Assembly: GCF_018991925.1 (NCBI RefSeq)
Contig: NW_024744357.1
Coordinates: 2,544,046-2,608,045, forward strand
Length of the DNA stretch: 64,000 bases
From: Homarus americanus
Lineage: Eukaryota > Arthropoda > Malacostraca > Decapoda > Nephropidae
Direction of reading: 5' to 3'
The notes beneath the pieces are model-generated. The model did no database searches, had not been told where the DNA came from, and worked only from the letters and a program-made list of their open reading frames with translations. Position numbers and translations under genes: made by a program. Shown here piece after piece: positions 33,720 through 45,500 of the stretch (its first letter is position 1; each line of letters begins with the position of its first letter).

Positions 33720-33936
33720 TAAATTATTTAATGTACTGTATTGTGTGTTTATAAATGTTTATTTTCATTAATAAAAGTGCTTGAATTACTTTTTTGGGGC
33801 CGAAAAAATTCCTTAGGAACGCATCTCCAGTTTTATAATGGAAGTCAATGGGAAAATAGGTTTCGCGTTTCGGAATTTCATGATACAGTCAATTTTCCGG
33901 GAACGGAACCCTTCCGTAACGCGGGGGATGCCTGTA

Positions 33937-34965
33937 CTACAGCTGGTGGACCGCCAAATGCTAGCGAAAACATGTTGAGGTCGGCTCGTAAGAAACTCCT
34001 TAATCAAGGGATTGCTTGTTAACCGAAATTAAGAATCTTATGGAAGGTAACTCGTTAACCAAGGCGCTGGTTAACAAGTGCACAAGTTGATTTGGAGCTT
34101 TTATTAAGCATTTTGTATTTACATAAACTTTACCAAAATTTTGGAGAAATGGCCAATAGGAGTAGGCAGCTATCAAACAGGGAGGTACTACCGCCTGGGA
34201 AGATATTGGAAGCATAATGTGTTGTCTAATGGTAGACCCTGCTGCCATATGGCATCACGAAAATTGTGACCAAGTCCCAGGTTGCTGATCTGACTTTCTG
34301 CCTCATTTACACACAATTGCAGGGTCTCTATTTCTTACTCTGACATCACAATATAAATATATCATTCCTCACTATTGAGTTTTCTTTTCCATTTTTGTAT
34401 TTCATTATTTTTATTCGTGTTAGTTAATATTTTATTTTTAATTTTGTATTTATTATAAATTTTATTTACTATGAATTATTATTTAATTTTTCATTTTATA
34501 TTTCCATTGTAAATTTTATTTACTATGAATTATTCTTATTAAATTTTCGCCCCCCAGGCCCCATGTGGGTCAGTGACCTGTGCCCGGGTGGGGTAATCCC
34601 CATGTCAAAAAAAAAAAGCTCCAAAGCCACACAACCATTCATACAAGACACTCAACCTTTAACTTGCTCACTACCCACTGCTATACCCCATGTGGTACCC
34701 TGTCAAATACCATAACCAAGCCTTAAAAAAAATTTCCTATATATATTTCTCTGCTTGGTCAAAATTAATACTTAGGCAATTAAATACCTTAACAAACAAG
34801 CTGTCTTTATTGAATAATGATTGAATACAGAATCTTGCCAATGGCTACTTCACATACAGTAATATCCTAAGACAGTATATACTTTGAGTACATGATTATA
34901 TAGTTTAAATGTATATCAGATCAAAAACAAGATTTTTCTTCAATACATAATTCTGATGAGAGGTA
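33937..34965. other. Intergenic; short duplicated AT block and a poly(A) repeat
   Basis: TAAATTTTATTTACTATGAA then TTATT occurs twice (34457-34481 and 34511-34535). CAGGCCCCATGTGGGTCAGT and GGGTAATCCCCATGT end in an A11 run at about 34607-34617, like a retroposed sequence tail. No gene. Confidence 0.45.
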
Positions 34966-35150
34966 CAGTCAAAAACAATTCTGCACCTTCATGGGGTTAT
35001 ACAATATGACATATTGGACCAAGAATTCTGAACAACACTCATTTACGCAGGTGATTCCGGTTAATTTCTCAGTATAGCTACATGTGATATAAAAAATACA
35101 CCATACTGGTTAAAAAATGCATCACACAACCAGAAATACCAACTACTGTA

Positions 35151-35788
35151 CAGTAAAAGTCCAAGAATCCGGATGCCAGAAATCCAAACCACCCGAGAAT
35201 CCGGACTCTTTGAAAACTCACTTTTTTTAATTTAGCTGGCTTTTGTGTGTATGTGCGCATGCATGAGCGCCACACATGTACAGCGACAACAAGCGACCAC
35301 GCGGTCGCCACTTTAAAACGAGCAATCAAACTGACAATGTATGTAATTTTGAGTCCTACTCTTTCCATTTACAGAGTACTGTACAAGCCCATAATAATGG
35401 CTCCTAAAGTAGATAAACTTCGTTGTGTGAAGAGAAAGAACAACAAGTTGAAAATGAGTGACAAACTTGAAATAATTAAGAAACTAGAACGTGGTGTGAG
35501 CAATACTGTTCTAATGGAAACATACGACATTGTTAAGTCTACAATTTATAATATAAAAAAGGCAAAGAATAAAATTCTAGAATTCACAGCTTTTTCTATA
35601 AAACTGCTCGTTTTGATAAATGAAGCATGCTATATTTGCTAATGAATAAACTATCAAAATGTACCTTTTCATCTCTTCTTTATTCCTCCTTAAATTTGAA
35701 TTTTAAAAGTACTGCCTGAGAATCCGGAATATCCGAAAATCCGGACCGACCCAATCCCCAAGCAGTCCGGATTTTTGGACTTCTACTG
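35151..35788 (+). mobile_element. Tigger-like element (GTCCAAGAATCCGGA family), 638 bp
   Basis: Ends CAGTAAAAGTCCAAGAATCC and, reversed, CAGTAGAAGTCCAAAAATCC, TA on both sides. It contains a remnant gene at 35397-35642: MAPKVDKLRCVKRKNNKLKM then KLEIIKKLERG and YDIVKSTIYNIKKAK, the N-terminal CENP-B/jerky helix-turn-helix. The catalytic domain is deleted. Confidence 0.87.
35397..35642 (+). pseudogene. N-terminal fragment of a jerky/Tigger transposase
   Basis: About 60 residues of helix-turn-helix (KLEIIKKLERGVSNTVLMET, then STIYNIKKAK) followed by 20 residues unrelated to the family, across what is probably the internal deletion junction. Confidence 0.75.
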
Positions 35789-35842
35789 TATACCAAATTA
35801 ACATGGCTTCAGTCAGTGATCGTTGCAGAGGCCATCAGACTG

Positions 35843-36514
35843 TACAGTCCTCTTCTCTAGTGCGTTTACAGGGTCTCGTCATATAAACATTCCATAAATC
35901 ATTATATTTGGAGGCATTTGTTTTAATAGTTTTAATTTGATTCCATAATATGTTTACTGTTGTGTTTCCTTCTCTTGAATGTAAACAAACACAGGGCTGC
36001 CACACCACACAAAACTTGGCAAGCCCCTGTTAATGCACTAGTGAAGGGGACAGTACAACTGTCTCCTGCTATCTTATCTATAATACTGTACCATAAGTCT
36101 TTATTACTACAAAAGTTAACCTAAGAAATATTTTTTGAAATAAAATTTTGTACAAAAACCAAATTTCAGATTCATAATTTCACTAACAGTAGATTTCCTG
36201 TTATGCAGAATGATCATATAATCATATGTAATCACATGTAGAGATGAAAATCAGTAGGTAATAATCAAATTAAATTTTTAATACAGGTACAATAGTTACA
36301 TTTTATAATTCCTTGAACCCATCATTATCATCACAAATTCAATCTTTTTTTAAAGTCTATATTTTCCAATCCTTCACAAGTCTACTGTTCTAAGAAAGTT
36401 GTTAGAGCAAACATCATATTACCATTATGGAGGCTTGTGACCAACCACCACTGCAATTATTCACACGTCTTTAACATCAAGATATCCAACCATGTGCCAA
36501 ATTGCAGTGGCAAT
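35843..36514. other. Intergenic and presumed tetraspanin 3' UTR
   Basis: No coding sequence recognised. On the minus strand this lies just downstream of the tetraspanin stop. Confidence 0.4.
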
Positions 36515-36580
36515 TTACAAGACCTCATACCGCTCCTTCACAGCTTGAATGAGCCAACACGACATCCAGATGCCAACAAT
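36515..36580 (-). CDS. Tetraspanin terminal exon
   Basis: Follows TATTTACAG on the minus strand and encodes IVGIWMSCWLIQAVKERYEV then L and TAA. It supplies the end of TM4 and the cytosolic YEVL tail. Only 22 codons including the stop, so easily missed. The phase and the continuity of TM4 across the 8.8-kb intron support it. Confidence 0.85.
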   Translation of the reverse strand: MVGIWMSCWLIQAVKERYEVL

Positions 36581-39500
36581 CTGTAAATAATATTTTTTTT
36601 AATTAAATTGCAGAAAATTCTTCCGACAATTTATGAAGTACAGGGGGTATGCTTATCTTTCAATAATATAATGATCTGAGACTGGGTGGAGAAGGCGAAG
36701 AAATTCTACTTATTCTCGAGGTTTGGTTAAAATACTTACATTGTATCAAGTATCAGTATCGGTGGCATTGGCCTATTTTTGGAGTACAGTAATGGTATCG
36801 GTATTGGCCAATTTTCAGCCAACACTTTCATAATGTTATTTCTTTAATTTTCCTCTCTGGCAGCCCAAACTATCCATTTCCATTATTACACATATGGCAG
36901 ATCTTACTGCGAGTCAACTGCTCTGGAATGCAACAACCAGTCGTATTTTCTCTAACATAAATTAACCTTTAAGCTGCAGGTCCAGAAAACTGTGAGGGCA
37001 AACTTTTTCGAGTCGGTGCATGCCCAGTACTTGCCAACAGTGCATAACAGAGACGTAACTGATCGCCCAAGTGGCTAACGAGCCAATCAGTGGTGAAGAG
37101 GATAAAAGTAAAAGTCAGTACAGTAAAAGGGTTAGGGTACCGCTGGCAGTACCCCCCACGTGGGGGTAAATCGAGAAAAATCAAAACTCATAGGAACAGC
37201 ACATATATGTATGTGTATATATGTGTAAATAAATAAATAAATAAATAAACAAAATAATAAAAATAAATAATATAAAAAATAATTAACAAATAAAATAAAT
37301 AAATATTGAAGTGATAACCGTGGTAACACTATGAGATGTACTTATTACTACCATGCTATTGTACTATTCCAGATGATACTAAATTTTACATAATACTTTC
37401 TTGAGATAAATGTATAGTATATATCAGGTGCCTCAAAGAGAGCTCAGGTTCTCAACTGGCTCAGCCATGTTAATATTGTTGTTATTATTATCCACTCTGT
37501 ATCTGTGTTTTTCTGGCTAAATAAACTGTCTCAATTCAACTGCCTTGAAGCCCCCAACCTCCTGGTGTTTGATGAAAACAAATGGAACCTTTTAAGAAAG
37601 CTCTCTACTCTAGTGATAATTTCCACAAGACCACTGTTCAGGTGAGTCAAAGATCATGCACTGTTTCAGAGATAATCCCTAAAGCATCAGCAGATGATTA
37701 GTTTTCTGGGTTAGGCAGTACTTCTCACTGCCATCAAGGTAGAACATATTTCATAGGTATCTTGATGACAACAATCCAATACTGGCAACATGTCTTGATC
37801 CAAGATACAAAGATACCAACAAAGAGTGACATCAGCTGTCTTGAGAAGAGGAAGCAAGATATATAAGAAGTGTGTCAGTGCACATTCCAGTGAAACTGAA
37901 GTGCAGAACCTAGAGTGTCTTGTGCAGTTTGATGACTTTAGTGACTTGGATTTTGATAAATGCTTAGACCAGCTAGTGAGAGAGGGCAATAGTGATCATT
38001 CACAGTCTACAGAACCAAAATTAATTCCGAAGAATTCTTTGAAAAGTAAAAAAAGTGTGTAACCACTTTAACTGTCAAGAGCTGAAATTAACAGATACCA
38101 GACATTACAGTTGCAAGCACATGATGGAACCTTTTGATTGGTAGAACACCAATAAGAACATACTACCAACATTAAGTCTCCTTGCTAACAAGCATCTATC
38201 CTCTCCACCTTCACCAGTGGAAGGTGAAAGATTATTTAACATTGGTGTATACATTCCACGTGGAAGTCGTCTTAATGCTCACGCCGGTGAAACACATGTT
38301 TTTAACCCTTACGCCCCGGTTGACGCTCCGGAACGCCGGACCGGCACACCCCAGGTGATGTTCCAGAACACGCAGCTTTTCCCGCCAGTTTGAATGCCCA
38401 TAGCGGGTTAGCAGGTTCCAGCATGACTATTTGTCTGTCCTGGCATACATAGGGGAGCGTGGGTAGGCTCAGCACAGTCAGTAACCATTCCCGTCGTCAT
38501 GAGTCGCCCCTCATCTTCCACTCCAATCAAGTGTCGCCGCCGTGGGTTGGATGATAGCCAGATAAGGACAGAACTATTTGATGTGAGTGCTGTAGTGTGC
38601 AAATCTAGTAAAAGTGGTGAGGAAGGCAGTAATTATGTGACTAGTGATCCTGAGGATAGCATCGAGTTAGACGATGTTAATAGAGACAAGTGAGGATGAG
38701 CATGACGCTGGCAGCGAAACCCAGCAAGGACGGCGTATCCCCGCTGTGCGCTCACGGCTCAACAATGGATACCTTTGTTTGGTCTGATTGCAGTAATTTT
38801 CAGCCCGACATACCTGATTTTAGACGATCATCAGGTGGAATTACTCCCAATCTTCCTTGTACAGAGGAATCACGTGAGATGGACTATTTTTGTGCTTTCT
38901 TTGATGGTGCAATCATGGACTTACTGTGTACCGAGACAAATTTTATCAGTACACTTGTGATGCTCACCCAGGCCCTGGACCCCCGTCACACATGCATCAA
39001 TGGAGTGATGTCGGTGTTTCCGAACTGTATGTGATTTTGCATTACTGATGCTGATGGCACATGTGAAAAAACATGTGCTGTACTTCAGGAGTACTGGATA
39101 TCTCCTGATGACATCACAGTAACTCCATTGCTTGCACAATTCATGTCCAGAGACAAAGCAAGTGACAGACATATACAAGGCACTGTTGACAGGAAACTTA
39201 TGGACCGCTACTTTGGAGGTAATCACGTCCTCTACACTGACAATTATTATACCTCTCCTGCCCTGGCCAAGTTCCTACTTGAACACGACACCGGTTCTTG
39301 TGGGACAGTACGTAAGAACGGGAAACACTGGCCCGTGTTTACTGGTAGACCTGCATGAGGAGAGATCCAGCTGAAGCAAACAGACAAGATGCTTGCAATA
39401 TACTGGCATGATGAACGTACTGTGCAGATGCTGTCAACAGTTCACAAAGGCGAAATGGTGGACAGTGGAAAAGGGGACTGAATCACAGGAGAGGTCATGA

Positions 39501-42500
39501 AAAAACTAAACATTGTTGTGGACTACAATGTCAACATGCGGCTCGTGAACAAGAGTGACATGCAGGTTGGCGCAATTGAGTGCGTACGGAAATGTGTTAA
39601 TTGGTACAAGAAAATGTTCCTACACTTCATGGACATCACCATCCCGAATGCGTACAACATGTACCGAGTAAAAACCGGGGAAAAAAACCCTCTCTCGGGG
39701 TTTTTCAGAAGCAAGTTATAACACAACTCCTCGAGAAGTATGGCAACATTATGGCAGCTGTACCAAGACGTCACAGCCAAGCAGGCCTACCTGACAGACT
39801 CCTTGCACGTGACTGGGTTGTTCGTCACTACCTTGACGACCTCCCAACTCTTCCAAGAGGTCGCAAGGTGCAAAGGCGGTGTTATGTCTACAAGAACACC
39901 ACAAAGCACCCAGCTAAGCGTGCGGATGTGATGACATGGTGTAATGAGCGTGACATTGGTCTCTGTAAACATTACATTATGGAGTACCACTCTAAGAAAA
40001 CATTCTAAAACAATGTGGCATGTGCTTGTAAATAGTGGTGTACTAAGTGTATATGTATGGTACAAAGTGTCATATTTGTGTAAAAGGAACACAGCTGTAT
40101 GCATTCACTCGTTACTACCCATGAGCGCTGGCAGACAGCTAGCTAAACGTTAGGGTATCACCAACATCACCACCACCTCGGCGCCCTACGAGCGTTCAGA
40201 GGGAAGCTTCTTGGCAAATTCCTTCTTGTTGTTGTTGTTTATTTTTCAATGTTTATCCATTTTATCATGTTGTATCAAAGTAATATAACTAAAAGTAGTG
40301 TAGTTGTAATGCAATGTAGTATTACTAGGTAGTATTACTAGATGATAATGGTATCATTATGTTATAAATGTATTTATCTGTGGAATTATTATTCTGATAA
40401 TTATTTATATGACTTACTTGCTCTCCCAAACACAAAGACAGCCAGACAGTCTGGCAACAGACTGGGTGTGTTGCCAAGCACTTTTTATGAAAAGTAATGC
40501 AAATAAAATAAATTCTAAATGAATTATTTACAGGAAATAAGTATTATGATCAGTAAATATGCCTTATTGGCCAACTCGGACACAAAGGCAAGCGGAAAAA
40601 GACCCCAAAGTGCGTAGTGGTCACGAGCGCCAGACGCCCCCAAAAAAATAAACTTTCCCCTTATTCCCTCGTCACTGAGGCGCCACGGAAGTTTCTAGAG
40701 GGACAATATATAATTTTTCTTACAACTTTATGACTGAATACAATTATTGTATGCAACTCACATTCTTCTGTTTGTTTGAAACATATAATTCCTCTCTAAG
40801 CTTTTGTGTTGAAAGGTCCTAAAAATGTACCTGTGTATTTTATTATAAGCATTTCTAATTCAAATACTACCAGTATTTGAATTAGAAATGCTTATATTGC
40901 TTTCAATAATTAGTTTAAATGGGATAAGATTAGAAAATATATCTAGACCAGGTACTGCACCCTCGGTTCGAGATATCCTTGGCACTTCACGCTTGGAGTT
41001 TCTCAAAAGATGTTTAAATACATTGTTGGGTAATTCCAATATAGTTAACCAAGTGATAGCAGGTCATAGACCCCAAACTTCTATGCAATATGAGAAAACT
41101 TGAAACTTTTTCAGAAATTTATCAAGTTAACGACTCCAATCATATTGTCGGAAACAGTGGTGTTAGAATTTTTAGAATTTCTGTTAAGAGTTAAAGGCCT
41201 TCAAGGAGCTACAATTGCATCTTATAAATCAGCACTGGTTGACCCTCTGGCTTGGGGTTTTAATATTACTTTGAACCCAAGAATTTATCAAATGCTCAGA
41301 TCATCCTTTTTCAATCAGAGACCCCCTCGGCCTAAGAGAATCCCACCTTGGTCTCTAGATAAAGTTACTAAATTTCTTATCGGGCCTAATTACAATATAA
41401 ATCTGAACCGGGATATATTGCTCCAGAAGGCAGCCTTCCTTCTAGCAATAGCAACAGCCGATTTCAATTTCCAATAATCCATCATTATTGGTATTTTCTG
41501 AGGAAGATGTCACCCTTTTTCCTACGGAGATTCTACGAAAAAATGAAAGGAAGGATTTTCAAGCTCCACCTATCAGGATAAAACTGCTAATGGATGAGAC
41601 AAGGGTTCCTCATATATTGTGCCCAGTTAGGAATATTCAAGAATGGCTAACCAGATTCCCTAATTGAGGCCCCTATGTATTTTCATCACAGGATGGTAAG
41701 AAATTGTCTCCGAGTCAAATGACAAAATATTTTTCTCGGAGTCAAGCAGACCCTGGCAAAAAAATTTTGGCACATGACACCAAGAAATATGCAGGGTCTG
41801 TGGTCTTTCTGCAGCATATGAGCCTCAGTCAGATTAAAGAAGAGGGAATCTTCAAAAACCTTTCAAAACAGCTACCAGTATCTTCATCTATCTCTGAAAG
41901 ATGCTTCACATGTGGTGGTGCTGGGGTCCTCTCCCCTACCTAGTTAATCTCCACAACCAGGACCTTCTTTCTCATCAGAATAAAGTGAATATCCTAATTG
42001 GGATATGTAAATTAACATTTTACCCTTGGAAAATATTCCCAAGTTTATAATTATCTGGACCTAAACTAGCAGAGCCTTATACGCAATGTCACATCCCTCT
42101 CCACCTCCTGCTCGGGTAGTCAAAGCTAGACGTTGCATTCTGGATTGTACAAAAAGCCATTTATTTCTAAAAACCAGTTTTTGTGATATTTTCCAGAATG
42201 CGACGTCGACATCCCACCCATCTCCACCCCACGACAGTTGACATTTGTTTACTGCTCGCTCAAGGGCAAGAAGTGATGGTAGCAATGCGTGTGATGGAGA
42301 GTGCGGGAGGGGGTTTTGAGAATTGCAATCACATTTATTCATGCATTTTACAATACGAATAAAATTAAGGTTTCTAGCGACTCGACCAATATTATCTCAT
42401 ACGTATAGTTAGCCGTCATTAAGCTTGCTAATTATTTTTAGCTAAATTAATTATAATTTTCTATTAGTATCGGTATTGGAAAAGAATCGGCTAACTTTAA

Positions 42501-45500
42501 GTACAGTATCGGAGTAACAGTATCGACAAAATTTTTGGTTCGGTACATCCATAGTCCATGGCCTCTAGTACCTTGCATGTGCTCTTATTGCAAAAGGCTT
42601 GTTTAATTTTCATATGCCATTCCCATCACTGTGCACGGTCTTATTCCATACCCTAAGCATACTGTCAAGAACATCTTTGGCCACTTTCCAGCTTCCGCTG
42701 CTGGTTACCAGCTGTGAGGTCGTGTATACAGAAGCAGTAGATATATCACAAGTGTCGTCGAATTACCACTGGCTGTCCCACGTCTCCGGTAATTTCCCGG
42801 CGATCGATATCAGTGTACAGACAAGCAACAGGCTGGTAGATTTCCACCAGGTCACAGAAACACACTTGTGAGCTGTGGTCGTCTTTAAGAATCACTAGAT
42901 CTCCACAAATCTGCTCACAGGGTATGTCTTCACAACTGGGATTCTCACTTTGAAAATGTATAGTCAGCACACTACCAGTGTGCAATTCCTTAATACTTAC
43001 TGTAGTCTTAGTCTTTTCACTTTATATGGCTCATGACAATTCCACAATACTTGCACAACAATTATCTTTAGTTGTCACTAGGCTTGTACTTCACACTCTG
43101 AGCACAAATGATCGACTAACTTCCGAGGCTGCTTGTGGATGTTTATAGACTGTACCTCATCAGATGCCCCCCCAGAACATCCTAGCACCATCCAGACACA
43201 TCTAACAAGTTCTAGAACGTTCTACTCTGATCGAGGCTTACATTAAGAAGTAAATAACAAAACTGATACAATAAATTCTAGAAAATTCTTACATAGGTAA
43301 TACATCAATACCCGTATATACAAAAATTCTCCCAAAACTTGTCAAAATAACTGCTGCATGTAATAGAAAATAATCAAAACACCTAGTTCACAAAACTTAT
43401 AATACTAAATTATGCCTCGGCATAACAATACAGTAGGGTCGGGATATACAGCGACTTTATATAACGAGTTTTTTATATCACGGCTACCAAAATTGTAAAA
43501 ATTTTCCTATAGCAAATTTTTTTTTTTTCCCCGTTGGGAATCGGGCAGGAAGTATCTCAAATTTACCGCCATGGCAAACAAATGCGTGATTTGCTCACCA
43601 GAGGCGCCACCGTAGCTGATCACTCAAGCATTCATGCTCGCCCGCTCAGTCTTTGAGTGAGTGACGAGAAAGCAGCCGACTCTGCCACAGATTACGACTT
43701 CTAAGGTGAGTGTAAATGGGTTGCTAGTGACGTGAAAAGTGAAGTGAGGATAATGGAAAGCTTAATGGAAATTATTTAATACTGTAACTAATATTTTTGG
43801 TGTTCGTTTATGTAGGTGTGGGATTGTCAAGTGAGGGTGGCAGTGTGGCATCTGCTGCAGAGTCTGGTGTTCCCAGGATGGTGCGTCAGCTGCCGAGTCT
43901 GGTGTTCCCAGGATGGTGCGTCAGCTGCCGAGTCTGGTGTTCCCAGGATGGTGCGTCAGCTGCCGAGTCTGGTGTTCCCAGGATGGTGCGTCAGCTGCCG
44001 AGTCTGGTGTTTCCAGGATGGTGCTTCAGCTGCCGAGTCTGGTGTTCCCGGATGGTGCGTCAGCTGCGAGTCTGGTGTTCTGCGTCAGCTGCGAGTCTGG
44101 TGGGATGTGCGTCAGCTGCGAGTCTGGTGTTTCAGGATGGTGCGTGCGAGTCTGGTGTTTCGAGCTGCGAGTCTGGTGTTGGATGGTGTCAGCTGCCGAG
44201 TCTGGTGTTCGGGATGGTCGTCAGCTGCCGAGTCTGGTGTTCTGCGTCAGCTGCGAGTCTGGTGTTGGTTCAGCTGTCTGGTGCAGGATGGTGCGTCAGC
44301 TGCCGAGTCTGGTGTTCCCGGCGTCAGCTGCGAGTCTGGTGTTCCCAGGATGGTCCAGGATGGTGCGTCAGCTGCCGAGTCTGGTGTTCCCAGGATGGTG
44401 CGTCAGCTGCCGAGTCTGGTGTTCCCGGGATGGTGCGTCAGCTGCCGAGTCTGGTGTTTCCAGGATGGTGCGTCAGCTGCCGAGTCTGGTGTTCCCAGGA
44501 TGGTGCGTCAGCTGCCGAGTCTTGTGTTTCCAGGATGGTGCGTCAGCTGCCGAGTCTGGTGTTCCTTGATATTGAAATAGCCCGTTGTTCCCGAGTCTAG
44601 TGTTCATTGGTGCTTTAGTTAGTAAGAAAATGAACTGGTTAAGTCAAGTTTAGTCACCTTTTTTGGTCTCCAGCACCTAACCCGATCTTCCCTCATTGAT
44701 TACATGTAATTATATATAGCGAACATCGTTGGACCCTATCTCGCAATATATCCTGACCCTACTGTACTTTCATAAAATTCCTGAGCATGAACTTAATGAC
44801 CAAAACATCTTGAGCCTAGTGATCCCCCCCCCCTCCAAAATGGTTCACGGATGAGGCAAATTCCTCTCAGTCCGAATGCAGTGTTTACTCCCCCACTGCT
44901 AAAATGGACCCAGTCTGCATTTCCCGCCACTAGTCACAGTGGCGTCCCTTGTCAGTCTCGCTTGTAGTCTCACTAACATTGGGATGCAAGGGCACAAATT
45001 CTTCCAGACAATAATCACTAACCTGATCTACCCTTCCAATCATAAAGCCATCATCCACATCAGTTCCTCTCTAAGCAAAGATTATATTGGCTGCCCATCT
45101 TTAAGCATTCTAATTGGTCCTACACTTACTTCAATACTATTCATTCTTTGCAGGGGATTATCCATTTGTGAATAACAAGAACTAACCACTAATAATTGTA
45201 TAAATGTACTTTACACCACCAGTACTCTATTCCACACATTGCTCCATTTATAAACATTGGATACCACATTGGGATATTCAAACCCAACTAAACTGAAAAT
45301 GGTAAAAAGTACATGGGTGCAACATTCAGGATTTTTTTTATAACATTTGCAAACCGAAAACACTAATTATTTCTTTTTAATTTCACCTAAAAATATGATA
45401 CTTTAAATGACTTACCTGCAACAAAACTAGAATAACTATGCCTCCAATGACTGCTCCTAACTTGGCATGAGCTGAATCAGACAAAGCTTGGAAACAGCCA

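Larger units (their letters stand above)
30585..33934. mobile_element. Pogo/Tigger-type MITE (GCATCCCCCGCGTTA family) hosting a nested Tigger
   Basis: Ends CAGGCATCCCCCGCGTTATG and, reversed, CAGGCATCCCCCGCGTTACG, flanked by TA (30583-30584, 33935-33936). After removing the inserted Tigger (31059-33719) and one TA, 687 bp remain, with no transposase similarity. Confidence 0.85.
34966..35842. mobile_element. Tc1-like non-autonomous element, split by a Tigger-like insertion
   Basis: Left end CAGTCAAAAACAATTCTGCA with CC, preceded by TA. It shares ATATGACATATTGGACCAAG and AATTCTGAACAACACTCAT in reverse with 23475-23520, and GCATCACACAACCAGAAATA and GTGATCGTTGCAGAGGCCAT in reverse with 53655-53735. 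The right end is shortened. The split is at 35151-35788. Confidence 0.65.

Noticed and set aside
42746..42985. Cysteine-rich minus-strand frame as an EGF/LDL-receptor-like exon
   Set aside because: Cysteine spacing does not fit a known module and no convincing splice sites frame it.
43797..44600. Three overlapping 218-267-residue plus-strand frames as genes
   Set aside because: All come from a 35-bp satellite without stops; no conserved domain.
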